Part shown: positions 24,481 through 34,516 of the stretch, in pieces
Layout of the letters: each line of letters opens with the position of its first letter
Numbering within the stretch: the stretch's first letter is position 1
Assembly (NCBI GenBank): GCA_002869535.1
Contig: PKUK01000002.1
Span: forward strand, 213,154 to 277,153
DNA length: 64,000 bases
Direction of reading: 5' to 3'
DNA from: Arcobacter sp.
GTDB taxonomy: Bacteria; Campylobacterota; Campylobacteria; Campylobacterales; Arcobacteraceae
Position numbers and translations under genes: made by a program
Notes under the pieces: generated by a model
What the model was told of the DNA's origin: nothing
Seen by the model: only the letters and a program-made list of their open reading frames with translations
Databases searched by the model: none

Positions 24481-25684
24481 TTTCTTTCAAAATGGTGTAA
24501 TAACTACCTTACAAAAATTGGGGGATAGAACACTAGAAGATATGGAAAAAGAGCTTGAAAAATATAGTGATAGAAGAAAAATGGTACTTCTGCTTCCTGC
24601 CCTTTATTCAGAGTTTGAGACTCCCGCCATGCACAAGATTATAGAAGAGTTAAAAAATGTAAAGTATCTGTATAAGATAATTTTAGGTTTAGATCAAGCT
24701 ACAAAAGAGCAGTTTGAAGAGGTAAAAAAACTTATGTCAGTACTTACGTGTAAGGTTGACGTTTTATGGAATGATGGTCCAAAAATCAAAGAACTTTATG
24801 AGGACTTAACAAAAGAGGGGTTTCCCGGACTTGATACTCCTGGAAAAGGAAGAAATGTTTGGACAATGATGGGCTATGGTTTAGCAGATAAAGATGCTTA
24901 CGCCTTTGCACTTCATGATTGTGATATTGTAAATTATAATAGAGAGATTCCAGCCCGTCTTTTTTTCCCAATAGTTCATCCCGCATTGGATTTTGAGTTC
25001 AACAAAGGGTTTTATTCAAGAGTTACAGATAAGCTTCATGGACGAGCTACTAGATTACTTTATACTCCTTTAATTAACTCCCTTAAAAAAGTTTATGGAG
25101 TAAATAGGTATTTAGATTATATGGAAAGTTTTAGATATGCATTATCAGGAGAGTTTTCATTTATAAGATCTCTTGGTCGAGGGATTGCTATTTCTCCAAC
25201 TTGGGGATTAGAAGTTTCAACACTTAGTGAAGTTTATAAAAATACTTCAAATAAAAGAATTTGCCAAACAGAAATAATGGAAACATATGAACACAAACAC
25301 CAAGAGCTAGGAAGTCAAAGTGAAGGTGGAGGTATTTATAAAATGGCAAATGATATTGCTAAAACTATTTTTAGAGTGATGGCTCAAGAGGGAGTTGTTT
25401 TCTCTTCTAGTTCATTTAAAACTCTACTTGCAAGATATTATCAAGAATCTAGATTTGAAATATCAAAATTCAATGCTTTGAGTAAATTAAATGCCTTAGA
25501 ATATAATAGAGAAAAAGAGATACATGCTGTAAATGCTTTTGAGGATGCTATAAAAGAAGCAGCTGAAGAGTTTTATGATGATCCTATGGGTATACCATCT
25601 TTATCTCCTTGGATTACTGTTCGTTCAGTTATGCCAGATTTTTCAGCAAAGTTTGTTAAATATGTAAAAGAAGATAATCAATGA
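24473..25684 (+). CDS. gpgS: Glucosyl-3-phosphoglycerate synthase
   Basis: Nucleotide-sugar glycosyltransferase (GT-A fold, GT81-like) of 403 residues that transfers glucose to 3-phosphoglycerate. Seen: the sugar-nucleotide region KMVLLLPALYSEF, GKGRNVWTMMGYGLA, the metal-binding HDCDIVNY, and GEFSFIRSLGRGIAISPTWGLEVSTLSE. It resembles the Persephonella/Methanococcoides type. Neighbours (phosphatase, glycerate kinase, glycoside phosphorylase and galU, which makes UDP-glucose) support glucosyl over mannosyl as donor, though the donor is inferred. The start has a strong ribosome site (aaaggag). Overlaps the next gene by 4 bases. Confidence 0.86.
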   Translation: MSDFFQNGVITTLQKLGDRTLEDMEKELEKYSDRRKMVLLLPALYSEFETPAMHKIIEELKNVKYLYKIILGLDQATKEQFEEVKKLMSVLTCKVDVLWNDGPKIKELYEDLTKEGFPGLDTPGKGRNVWTMMGYGLADKDAYAFALHDCDIVNYNREIPARLFFPIVHPALDFEFNKGFYSRVTDKLHGRATRLLYTPLINSLKKVYGVNRYLDYMESFRYALSGEFSFIRSLGRGIAISPTWGLEVSTLSEVYKNTSNKRICQTEIMETYEHKHQELGSQSEGGGIYKMANDIAKTIFRVMAQEGVVFSSSSFKTLLARYYQESRFEISKFNALSKLNALEYNREKEIHAVNAFEDAIKEAAEEFYDDPMGIPSLSPWITVRSVMPDFSAKFVKYVKEDNQ

Positions 25685-27411
25685 AACATATATCAGACCC
25701 CAGTCATACAATAAATAAAAGAATTCATCGTCTTTATCCTGAAGATATAGCTCAAAGAGCCGTAAATGATATTATTGATTTGATTTTTAAATATAAACAA
25801 AGAATTAAATCAAAAGAGTATCACTTAAGTCAAAAAGATATTGTACTTATCACTTATGGAGACCAAGTATCAAAATATCATGAACCATCTTTAGGTACTT
25901 TAAATAGTTTTATGGATAAGCATTTAAAGGGTGTTATAAACTCTATTCATATTTTGCCTTTTTATCCATACTCAAGTGATGATGGCTTTTCGGTAGTTAA
26001 TTATAATGCTGTAGATCCACACATGGGTTCATGGAGAGAAATAGAATCAATAAGTTCAAGTTATAGACTTATGGTAGATGGCGTTATAAATCACATTTCA
26101 CAGTTTTCTGATTGGTTTAAAGCCTACTTGGCAGGGGATCCGTATTTTCAAGATTTTTTTATTGATATTGACCCTTCTACTGATTTAAGTAAAGTAGTTC
26201 GTCCAAGGGCAACTCCGTTATTGAGTGAATATATTGATGATGATGGAAAAATAAGAAATATTTGGACAACTTTTAGTAAAGACCAAGTCGATTTAAACTA
26301 CAAAAGTCATAGAGTTTTACGAAACGTTTTAGATGCGCTTTTTTATTATATAGAAAAAGGGGCAACTTTAATAAGACTTGATGCTATTGCATTTATTTGG
26401 AAAGAGATAGGTACTCCTTGTGCTCACCTTCCTCAAACCCATGAGTTAATACAACTTATGAGAGAAGTTCTACATGAAGTGGCTCCTGAAGTTATAATTA
26501 TTACAGAAACAAATGTTCCCCACCATGAAAATATTTCATATTTTGGAAGTGGTGCTGATGAGGCACAAATGGTATATAATTTTGCTTTACCACCTTTATT
26601 GCTTCACTCAGTTTTACATGGAAATACAAAGAAGCTTACTGCTTGGGCTAAAACTTTAACCCTACCTAGTGATAAGGTTTGTTTTTTTAACTTCACAGCA
26701 AGTCATGATGGAATAGGTATGCGTCCAGTTAAAGGGCTTTTAGAAGATCATGAGATTGAATATTTGGTAAATTGTGTTAAAGAACATGGTGGATTGGTAT
26801 CTTATAGGGCTGAAGAGGATGGAAGTCAAACTCCATATGAGTTAAACTGTTCTTATATAGATGCTCTAACAAATCCAAATGAAGACCAATATTTAAGAAT
26901 AAAAAGAATGCTAGTAACTCAAGCTGCTGTTTTAGCTATGCCAGGAGTTCCTGGGATTTATTTTCATTCTCTTGTAGGTTCTAAAAATTATCATGAAGGG
27001 GTTAAACACTCTGGAATAAATAGAACAATAAATAGAGAAAAGTATAATATTGACTGGCTTGAAAATGAACTCTCTAGTCAAGGAACTGTGGCAAAAACAA
27101 TGTTTGATTCATATAAAAGACTTATCTCAATAAGAATAAATGAAGAAGCATTTAACCCTTTTGGAGATTTTGAAATTTTAGATTTAGATGATAGGCTGTT
27201 TGTAATAGACCAGTCATGTTGTGGGCATGAGACTAGAATAATAGCATTACATAATTTTTCAAATGAAGAGGTTATTTGTAAGTTACCTGATAACATTTCT
27301 CTTCCTCTTTGTGATATACTATCTTCAAATTGTATGACAAATAATGGTCAAAATGCAGATGAACTCAAACTAGAACCTTACCAAATAATGTGGTTAAAAG
27401 GTAAAATTTAA
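25681..27411 (+). CDS. GH13_18 glucosylglycerate phosphorylase-like enzyme
   Basis: A 576-residue sucrose-phosphorylase-type glycosidase. Catalytic regions: VDGVINHISQFSDWF, nucleophile Asp in LIRLDAIAFIWKEIG, acid/base Glu in IIITETNVPH and transition-state Asp in TASHDGIGMRP. Members of this subfamily phosphorolyse sucrose, glucosylglycerol or glucosylglycerate. The operon (gpgS, glycerate kinase) points to glucosylglycerate, giving glucose-1-phosphate and glycerate. There is no signal peptide, so it acts in the cytosol. It starts in an ATGA overlap with gpgS. Confidence 0.85.
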   Translation: MKHISDPSHTINKRIHRLYPEDIAQRAVNDIIDLIFKYKQRIKSKEYHLSQKDIVLITYGDQVSKYHEPSLGTLNSFMDKHLKGVINSIHILPFYPYSSDDGFSVVNYNAVDPHMGSWREIESISSSYRLMVDGVINHISQFSDWFKAYLAGDPYFQDFFIDIDPSTDLSKVVRPRATPLLSEYIDDDGKIRNIWTTFSKDQVDLNYKSHRVLRNVLDALFYYIEKGATLIRLDAIAFIWKEIGTPCAHLPQTHELIQLMREVLHEVAPEVIIITETNVPHHENISYFGSGADEAQMVYNFALPPLLLHSVLHGNTKKLTAWAKTLTLPSDKVCFFNFTASHDGIGMRPVKGLLEDHEIEYLVNCVKEHGGLVSYRAEEDGSQTPYELNCSYIDALTNPNEDQYLRIKRMLVTQAAVLAMPGVPGIYFHSLVGSKNYHEGVKHSGINRTINREKYNIDWLENELSSQGTVAKTMFDSYKRLISIRINEEAFNPFGDFEILDLDDRLFVIDQSCCGHETRIIALHNFSNEEVICKLPDNISLPLCDILSSNCMTNNGQNADELKLEPYQIMWLKGKI

Positions 27412-27430
27412 AAATGAAAAAGGATAAAAA

Positions 27431-28282
27431 ATGAATAATAAAGAAAAATCAATAACAAGCTGTCTATTTCCAGCCGCAGGGTATGGGACAAGATTTCTTC
27501 CAGCAACAAAAGCTATGCCAAAAGAGATGTTACCAGTTCTTACAAAACCTCTTATTCAATATGGTGTTGAAGAGGCTATGGAAGCTGGCTGTGATATTAT
27601 GTCGGTAATTACAGGACGAGGGAAAAGAGCAATAACAGACCACTTTGATATCTCTTATGAGTTAGAACACCAAATTCAAGGTTCATCAAAAGAGAAGATG
27701 TTAGCAGATATTAGAAATATCATTGATAAGTGTACATTTACTTATACAAGACAAAATGAGATGAAAGGTTTAGGTGATGCTATCTATAAAGGTAAAGTTT
27801 TAGTAGGGGATATTAATCCTTTTGCTGTAATACTTGCAGATGACCTTTGTGTAAATCCAAAGGGTGATGGAATATTAGCTCAAATGGTAAAGCTTTATAA
27901 TAAATATAAATGTTGTATCGTAGCTTGTATGGAAGTTCCTAAAGAGGATGTACATAAATATGGGGTAATAGAAGGAAACCAGATAGAAGATGGTGTATTT
28001 ATGGTATCAAATATGGTAGAAAAACCTGATAATGATAAAGCACCTTCAAATCTTGCAGTTATTGGAAGATATATTCTGACACCAGATATTTTTGAGATTA
28101 TTCAAAATACAAAACCTGGGAAAAATGGAGAGTTACAAATTACAGATGCCCTATGTACACAAGCAAAAAAAGGCATGGTAATGGCTTATAAATTCCAAGG
28201 TAAAAGATTTGATTGTGGAAGTGTTGATGGTTTTGTTGAAGCCACAAACTATTTTTATAATTTAGAGAATAAAAAGAAATAA
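27431..28282 (+). CDS. galU: UTP-glucose-1-phosphate uridylyltransferase
   Basis: GalU joins glucose-1-phosphate and UTP to UDP-glucose. The 283 residues fit the family. Seen: the nucleotide-binding LFPAAGYGTRFLPATKAMPK, ILADDLCVNPKG, VEKPDNDKAPSNLAVIGRY and DCGSVDGFVEATNYF. In this operon it would supply the donor for glucosyl-3-phosphoglycerate synthase. Only 1 base separates it from zwf. Confidence 0.95.
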   Translation: MNNKEKSITSCLFPAAGYGTRFLPATKAMPKEMLPVLTKPLIQYGVEEAMEAGCDIMSVITGRGKRAITDHFDISYELEHQIQGSSKEKMLADIRNIIDKCTFTYTRQNEMKGLGDAIYKGKVLVGDINPFAVILADDLCVNPKGDGILAQMVKLYNKYKCCIVACMEVPKEDVHKYGVIEGNQIEDGVFMVSNMVEKPDNDKAPSNLAVIGRYILTPDIFEIIQNTKPGKNGELQITDALCTQAKKGMVMAYKFQGKRFDCGSVDGFVEATNYFYNLENKKK

Positions 28283-28283
28283 A

Positions 28284-29744
28284 ATGAATACAAAAAATAA
28301 TCTATGTGATTTTATACTTTTTGGAGGGCATGGTGATTTATCATTTAGAAAACTCATGCCTGCACTATATCATTTATGCAAAGATGAATATATATCAAGT
28401 GAAAGTAGAATAATAACAATCTCAAGAAAAGAGATAAGCATAGATGAGCATATAGACTTGATAAAAGAAAAGCTCATTGAGTTTTTGAGTGAAGAAAAAC
28501 TTGATGAGAAGTTTTTTGAAGTCTTTAAAAAACAACTTTTAATGGTAACTATAGATTTTTCAAATGAAAGCTCATATGAAAAGCTACAAAATATCTTAAA
28601 TGAACATACTGATAGAGATAGAATCAATTATCTATCAACTTCACCTGATTTTTTTGGAAGTATATGCAACTCCCTAAATAATTGGGATTTGATAAGTAAA
28701 CAGACAAGAGTTGTATTAGAAAAGCCTTTAGGTAGAGACCTGAAGTCATCCCAAGAGATTAACAAAGAGGTTTTAAAATATTTTGAAGAAGACCAAGTAT
28801 ATAGAATAGATCACTATTTAGGTAAAGATACTGTTCAAAATATTATGGCTTTACGTTTTTCAAATAGGCTTTTTGTACCCCTTTGGAACTCTAATCATAT
28901 AGACCATGTCCAAATTACAGTTGCAGAGAGTGTTGGTGTTGAGAATAGATGGGGCTATTACAATGAGTATGGAGCCCTAAGAGATATGATTCAAAATCAT
29001 CTTATGCAACTACTTTGTCTAATAGCTATGGAGCCACCTTGTTCACTTGAAGCAAATAGTGTAAGGGATGAAAAAGTAAAAGTTTTACGCTATTTTAGAA
29101 AAGTAAGTGATGAGGATATTAAAACTAAAACAGTAAGAGCTCAGTACAAAGCTGGCTCTTCAGATGGTTCAAGTGTTCCTGGATATTTAGATGGTAAAGA
29201 TGAAGAAAGTAATACAGAAACATTTGCAGCAATAAGAGTTGATATTGATAACTGGCGATGGAATGGGGTTCCTTTTTATATAAGAAGTGGTAAACGTCTT
29301 CAAAAAAGAAATTCTGAGATAGTAATACAGTTTAAAACTATTCCCCACTCTATTTTTGGTGGAGATGAAACTTCAATAAATGCAAATAGACTTGTGATAA
29401 CCTTACAACCAAAAGAGAGTATTGAGTTAAAACTTATGAATAAAATTCCAGGACTAAGTGATACTATGAAGCTTCAACAAGTAGACTTAGAACTAAACTC
29501 ACCCCATAATAGCCACAGAAAACCAGATGCTTATGAAAGACTTATTTTAGATGTAATTCGTGCTAATCCAACACTGTTTATGAGACTTGATGAGGTAGAG
29601 ACAGCTTGGAAATGGGCAGATAAAATTATTGATGGTTGGGAAAAAAATCTATCACCTATGAAAACCTACACAGCTGGAAGTGATGGTCCTAGTGCGGCTA
29701 TTCAATTAATCGCAAAAGATGGAAGAAGTTGGAACGATGAATGA
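28284..29744 (+). CDS. zwf: Glucose-6-phosphate 1-dehydrogenase
   Basis: Zwf oxidises glucose-6-phosphate to 6-phosphogluconolactone. It is 486 residues long. Seen: the cofactor loop FGGHGDLSFRKLMPALYHL, the lactone-binding signature YRIDHYLGKDTVQNIMALRF, and IRSGKRLQKRNSEIVIQFK. This is the first step of the Entner-Doudoroff branch. The zwf stop overlaps the start of the lactonase gene. Confidence 0.96.
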   Translation: MNTKNNLCDFILFGGHGDLSFRKLMPALYHLCKDEYISSESRIITISRKEISIDEHIDLIKEKLIEFLSEEKLDEKFFEVFKKQLLMVTIDFSNESSYEKLQNILNEHTDRDRINYLSTSPDFFGSICNSLNNWDLISKQTRVVLEKPLGRDLKSSQEINKEVLKYFEEDQVYRIDHYLGKDTVQNIMALRFSNRLFVPLWNSNHIDHVQITVAESVGVENRWGYYNEYGALRDMIQNHLMQLLCLIAMEPPCSLEANSVRDEKVKVLRYFRKVSDEDIKTKTVRAQYKAGSSDGSSVPGYLDGKDEESNTETFAAIRVDIDNWRWNGVPFYIRSGKRLQKRNSEIVIQFKTIPHSIFGGDETSINANRLVITLQPKESIELKLMNKIPGLSDTMKLQQVDLELNSPHNSHRKPDAYERLILDVIRANPTLFMRLDEVETAWKWADKIIDGWEKNLSPMKTYTAGSDGPSAAIQLIAKDGRSWNDE

Positions 29745-30429
29745 TCTTAAAGAATTTTCTTCAAGTGAAGAACTAGCCCAAAACTTAGCTCAAAATATAG
29801 CTTTAATACTTGAAAATAGTATAAAAGCTTATGGGCAAGCCACCCTTTTAGTATCAGGAGGGAATACCCCAAAACTATTTTTTCAAAAGCTTTCAGAAAT
29901 AAATATTGCATGGAAAAAGGTAACCATTGGACTAGTTGATGAGAGATGGCTTGAAAATGATTCTAAAAATAGTAATGCTTTTTTAGTTCAGGAAAATTTA
30001 CTTATCAATTTTGCAAAAGAAGCTAGATTTGTAGGGCTTTATGTAAAGGGAGTCAGTGCAAGTTCAGCTCAAAAAATTTGCTCTAAGATTTATGAAAAAG
30101 AGTTTGAAAGAACTGATGTATTAGTTTTAGGAATGGGTACTGATGGTCATACGGCATCACTGTTTCCCAATAATGAAAGACTAAAAGAGGCTTATGATTT
30201 AACAAATGACAATTTTTGTATCTCTATTGAGCCAAAAACAGCTCCATATGAAAGAATGAGTCTAACTCTTAGAAAAGTTCTTGAAGCCAAAAATATAATT
30301 TTACATATTGAAGGAAAAGAGAAATTAGAAGTTTATCGTAGTGCTATAGAAGCAAAAGATATTTACAAATATCCTGTAAGCTCAGTTTTAAATCTAAAGG
30401 GCAAAGAAATCGAGGTTTATTACTCATGA
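29737..30429 (+). CDS. pgl: 6-phosphogluconolactonase
   Basis: Pgl hydrolyses 6-phosphogluconolactone. It is 230 residues from the ATG at 29737, which I prefer over an in-frame ATG at 29719 because ggaagaag lies just before it and it gives the usual 8-base overlap with zwf. Seen: LLVSGGNTPKLFFQKLS, IGLVDERWLEND, LVLGMGTDGHTASLFPN and RMSLTLRKVLEAK. It is followed with a 4-base overlap by edd. Confidence 0.93.
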   Translation: MNDLKEFSSSEELAQNLAQNIALILENSIKAYGQATLLVSGGNTPKLFFQKLSEINIAWKKVTIGLVDERWLENDSKNSNAFLVQENLLINFAKEARFVGLYVKGVSASSAQKICSKIYEKEFERTDVLVLGMGTDGHTASLFPNNERLKEAYDLTNDNFCISIEPKTAPYERMSLTLRKVLEAKNIILHIEGKEKLEVYRSAIEAKDIYKYPVSSVLNLKGKEIEVYYS

Positions 30430-32246
30430 ACAAAATAATCAAAGATGTAACAAATAGAATAATAAAAAGGTCGCAAAATAGTAGAAAAATCTATTTAGCA
30501 AGAATAAACGAAGCTAAAAAAAATAGTGTCAATAGGGCTGTTTTAGATTGTGCTAATTTAGCCCATGCAATTGCTCCTATGAATGATGAAGAAAAAACAC
30601 ATTTAAGTGATATGAAGTCTTTTAATATGGGAATTGTAACTGCATATAATGATATGTTATCAGCCCATGAACCGTACCATGCATATCCTGACATATTAAA
30701 AAAAGAGCTTATAAAATATGGCTCTACTGCACAAGTTGCAGGGGGTGTTCCTGCTATGTGTGATGGGGTTACTCAAGGACAACCAGGTATGGAATTGTCC
30801 CTATTTTCTAGGGATAATATTGCAATGGGAACAGCAATTGCCTTAAGTCATAATACTTATGATGGAGCATTTTATTTAGGGATTTGTGACAAAATTGTGC
30901 CAGGTTTATTAATAGGAGCTTTGAGTTATGGTCATCTGCCTGCTATTTTTGTGCCTTCTGGTCCTATGCCTTCTGGTATTTCTAATAAAGAAAAAGCAAA
31001 AACACGACAAGAGTTTGCCCAAGGTAAAGTTAATGAAAAGGTACTTTTTGAAGTTGAAAAAGCTTCATACCATAGCTGTGGTACTTGTACCTTTTTTGGA
31101 ACAGCAAATTCAAATCAAATGCTTTTAGAGATGATGGGACTACAACTTCCTAATGGCTCTTTTGTAAATGCTAATACACCTCTAAGATATGCTTTGACAA
31201 GAAAATCAGCTCAAAGACTTATTGATTTATGTGATAAAAAGATATCAATATCTGATATTGTAAATGAAAAATCTTTTGTAAATGCAATAGTTGGATTAAT
31301 GGCAACGGGTGGTTCTACAAATCATACAATACATTTAATTGCTATGGCAAAAGCTGCAGGTATTGTTCTTACTTGGGAAGACTTTGATGATATTTCAAAG
31401 GTAACACCATTGCTTTGTAAAATGTATCCAAATGGAAGTGCAGATGTAAATCATTTTAGAGATGCAGGTGGGATGAGTGTTGTAATCGCACAACTTTTAA
31501 AAGCTGGCTTAGTGCATAATGATGTTCAAACAGTTGTTGGAACAGGATTGGATGATTTTATAAAAGAGCCAGTTTTACAAAATGAAGAGGTGCTGTTTAG
31601 TGATGGAGCAATTATTTCTAAAAATTATGAAGTAATATCTGACACTAAAAACCCATTTTCATCTGAGGGTGGATTGAAACTTTTACTTGGAGATATTGGT
31701 AAAAGTGTTATAAAAACTTCAGCACTTAAAGATGAACATCTATATATAAAAGCACCTGCACTTGTATTTAATTCCCAAGAAGAGTTACAAGAAGACTTTA
31801 TACAAGGAAAACTTGAAAAAGATTTTATTGCAGTTGTTAGATATCAAGGACCCAAATCAAATGGTATGCCAGAACTTCACAAACTTATGCCTCCTCTTGG
31901 AGCTTTGCAGGATAAAGGTTTTAAAGTTGCAATTATAACTGATGGTCGTATGTCTGGGGCTTCTGGAAAAGTTGCTTCTGCAATACATCTTTATCCAGAA
32001 GCCGTTGAAGGCGGACTTATTTCAAAAATAGAAAATGGTGACATAATAGAGATGGATATTAGAAATGGAACTATAAAACTTTTAGTTGATAAGGAAGTTT
32101 TAGAAAAAAGAGAAGTTAAACAAATAGATTTAGAAAAAAATAGACATGGCTTTGGAAGAGAACTATTTTCAGCAATTAGAGAAAATATAAGTTCAAGTGA
32201 AACTGGAGCTACAATTTTTAAACTTGTAGGAGAGGAAAATTCATGA
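30426..32246 (+). CDS. edd: 6-phosphogluconate dehydratase
   Basis: Edd dehydrates 6-phosphogluconate to KDPG, the key Entner-Doudoroff step. It is an iron-sulfur enzyme of the IlvD/Edd family, 606 residues. Seen: TAYNDMLSAHEPYHAYPD, GGVPAMCDGVTQGQPGMELS, the cluster Cys in SCGTCTFFGTANSNQMLLE, MATGGSTNHTIHLIAMA, and IITDGRMSGASGKVASAIH near the end. It overlaps eda by 4 bases. Confidence 0.96.
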   Translation: MNKIIKDVTNRIIKRSQNSRKIYLARINEAKKNSVNRAVLDCANLAHAIAPMNDEEKTHLSDMKSFNMGIVTAYNDMLSAHEPYHAYPDILKKELIKYGSTAQVAGGVPAMCDGVTQGQPGMELSLFSRDNIAMGTAIALSHNTYDGAFYLGICDKIVPGLLIGALSYGHLPAIFVPSGPMPSGISNKEKAKTRQEFAQGKVNEKVLFEVEKASYHSCGTCTFFGTANSNQMLLEMMGLQLPNGSFVNANTPLRYALTRKSAQRLIDLCDKKISISDIVNEKSFVNAIVGLMATGGSTNHTIHLIAMAKAAGIVLTWEDFDDISKVTPLLCKMYPNGSADVNHFRDAGGMSVVIAQLLKAGLVHNDVQTVVGTGLDDFIKEPVLQNEEVLFSDGAIISKNYEVISDTKNPFSSEGGLKLLLGDIGKSVIKTSALKDEHLYIKAPALVFNSQEELQEDFIQGKLEKDFIAVVRYQGPKSNGMPELHKLMPPLGALQDKGFKVAIITDGRMSGASGKVASAIHLYPEAVEGGLISKIENGDIIEMDIRNGTIKLLVDKEVLEKREVKQIDLEKNRHGFGRELFSAIRENISSSETGATIFKLVGEENS

Positions 32247-32866
32247 ATGCAAATGATGTAATGAAAATATCACCAATTGTACCTGTTATTGCACTTGATG
32301 ATGTAAAAGATGCTTTACCTTTAGCAAAAGCTTTAAGTGAAGGTGGAATAAATATCATGGAGATAACATTAAGAACACCTGCTGGACTTAAAGCTATAGA
32401 GGTTATCTCAAAAGAGATGCCTTCTATGCATGTAGGAGCTGGAACAGTTTGTAATAATGTAGATTTATTAGAAGCAAAAGCAGTTGGAGCTAAATTTGTA
32501 TTTTCACCTGGAATTAGCCAAGAGTTAATAGATAGTTCAAAAAAACACAATATGACTTTGATTCCAGGAGTTGCTACTTCTTCAGAAGTTATGCTTGCTC
32601 AAAATAATGGTATTTATAATTGTAAACTTTTCCCTGCAACACTAAGTGGTGGTGTTGATATTTTAAAAGCATTTCAAGGACCATATTCAAAAATGAATTT
32701 TTGTCCTACTGGTGGAGTTAATTTAGAAAACCTCAATGATTTCATATCTTTAAAAAATGTTTTATGCGTAGGTGGAACATGGATTGTTCCAAAAGATGTT
32801 ATAAAAAATGGTGATTTTAATAAAATTACCCAGTTATGTATTGAAGCACTAAAAACTATAATATAA
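32243..32866 (+). CDS. eda: KDPG aldolase
   Basis: Eda splits KDPG to pyruvate and glyceraldehyde-3-phosphate. It is 207 residues. Seen: Glu in GGINIMEITLRTPAGLKAI, AGTVCNNVDLLEAKAVGAKF and the Schiff-base Lys in CKLFPATLSGGVDILKAFQG, with phosphate binding at CPTGGVNLENL. This completes the pathway that starts at zwf. Confidence 0.96.
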   Translation: MNANDVMKISPIVPVIALDDVKDALPLAKALSEGGINIMEITLRTPAGLKAIEVISKEMPSMHVGAGTVCNNVDLLEAKAVGAKFVFSPGISQELIDSSKKHNMTLIPGVATSSEVMLAQNNGIYNCKLFPATLSGGVDILKAFQGPYSKMNFCPTGGVNLENLNDFISLKNVLCVGGTWIVPKDVIKNGDFNKITQLCIEALKTII

Positions 32867-32878
32867 AAGGAGAATATT

Positions 32879-34513
32879 TTGTCAAATGATTTAGCAGGAA
32901 AAAAAGCACCCAAAGAGATTTTAGAAGATATTCCAAAACTAATTTCCTCTTATTATGATAATAAGCCAGATATAAATAAAGTAACACAAAAAGTTAGTTT
33001 TGGGACATCAGGACATAGAGGAAGTTCATTAAAAATAAGTTTTAATGAAGACCATATTTTAGCTATTTCACAAGCCTTATGTGAATATAGAAAAAGTTCA
33101 GGTATAAGTGGAACACTATACATAGGAATAGATACTCATGCTCTCTCAACTCCTGCTCAAACAACAGCTTTGCAAGTATTTGTAGCAAATGAAGTAAAGT
33201 GTAAAATTGCCCAAGATAAAAACTTCACTCCCACCCCAGTAATCTCATATACTATTTTACAAGCAAATAAAAATAGTAAAGTTTTAAATGATGGAGTTGT
33301 TATAACTCCTTCTCACAATCCTCCAAGTGATGGTGGTTTTAAATATAATCCACCAAATGGAGGGCCAGCTGATAGTGATGTTACAACTATTATAGAAAAT
33401 AGAGCAAATGAGATTTTGGCAAATAATTTAAAAGATGTAAAAAAAGTCTCAATAGAAGAGTTAGAAAATTCTAATTTTATAGAAGAGTTTGATTTTATTA
33501 CCCCTTATGTAAAAGATTTAATAAGCATTATTTATATGGATTGTATAAAAAAAGCAAATCTTAAAATCGGTGTTGACCCAATGGGTGGTTCAGGAATAGA
33601 AGTTTATAAAAAGATAAAAGAGATATATGGCTTAAATCTTGAAATTGTAAATGATAAAGTTGATCCAACATTTTCATTTATGACTTGTGACCATGATGGG
33701 AAGATAAGAATGGACTGTTCTTCAAAAGATGCGATGGCTTCATTGATTGGCTTAAAAGACAAGTTTGATTTAGCATTTGCAAATGACCCTGACTTTGATA
33801 GACATGGAATAGTAACTCCTAGTGTTGGGCTTATGAATCCAAATCATTATCTCTCAGTTGCTATTTGGTATTTGTATTCAAATAGACCTTGGAGTGATGA
33901 CCTAGGCATTGGAAAAACACTTGTTTCAAGTTCTATGATAGATAGAGTTGCAAAGATGTTAAATAAAAAGCTTTATGAAGTGCCTGTTGGCTTTAAGTGG
34001 TTTGTTGATGGATTATATAAAGGAACATTAGGTTTTGGTGGAGAAGAGAGTGCTGGAGCTTCATTTTTAAGATTTGATGGAACTGTTTGGTCAACGGATA
34101 AAGATGGAATTATTTTAAACCTATTAGCTGCTGAAATTACTTCAAAACTAAAAAAAGACCCAGGAATTATTTATAAAGAGTTAGAAGAAAAAAATGGAAC
34201 TTCATTCTATAAAAGAGTTTATGCACCGGCAACTTTAGAGCAAAAGGCTAAATTAAAAAACCTAAGTGTTGAAGATATTGTTTCAAAAGAGCTGGCAGGT
34301 GAAAATATTGAAAATATTTTTACTAAAGCCCATGGAAATAAAGCATCCATTGGAGGGCTTAAAGTGGTCACCAAAAATGGCTGGTTTGCAGCACGTCCTT
34401 CAGGTACTGAAGATATATATAAAATCTATGCAGAGAGTTTTATTAGTAGTGAGCATTTAGAGCTTATTTTAGCCCAAGCTCAAGATATAGTAACACAAAG
34501 TATAAAAGGATAA
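32879..34513 (+). CDS. pgm: Phosphoglucomutase (alpha-D-glucose specific)
   Basis: Pgm interconverts glucose-1-phosphate and glucose-6-phosphate, linking the phosphorylase and GalU to Zwf and Pgi. It is 544 residues. Seen: FGTSGHRGSSLK, catalytic Ser in ITPSHNPPSDGGFKYNPPNG, the metal loop DPDFDRHG, GGEESAGASFL and the phosphate loop AARPSGTEDIYKIYAE. The start is TTG at 32879, fixed by a strong ribosome site (aaaggaga) 7 bases upstream. Confidence 0.95.
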   Translation: MSNDLAGKKAPKEILEDIPKLISSYYDNKPDINKVTQKVSFGTSGHRGSSLKISFNEDHILAISQALCEYRKSSGISGTLYIGIDTHALSTPAQTTALQVFVANEVKCKIAQDKNFTPTPVISYTILQANKNSKVLNDGVVITPSHNPPSDGGFKYNPPNGGPADSDVTTIIENRANEILANNLKDVKKVSIEELENSNFIEEFDFITPYVKDLISIIYMDCIKKANLKIGVDPMGGSGIEVYKKIKEIYGLNLEIVNDKVDPTFSFMTCDHDGKIRMDCSSKDAMASLIGLKDKFDLAFANDPDFDRHGIVTPSVGLMNPNHYLSVAIWYLYSNRPWSDDLGIGKTLVSSSMIDRVAKMLNKKLYEVPVGFKWFVDGLYKGTLGFGGEESAGASFLRFDGTVWSTDKDGIILNLLAAEITSKLKKDPGIIYKELEEKNGTSFYKRVYAPATLEQKAKLKNLSVEDIVSKELAGENIENIFTKAHGNKASIGGLKVVTKNGWFAARPSGTEDIYKIYAESFISSEHLELILAQAQDIVTQSIKG

Positions 34514-34516
34514 AAG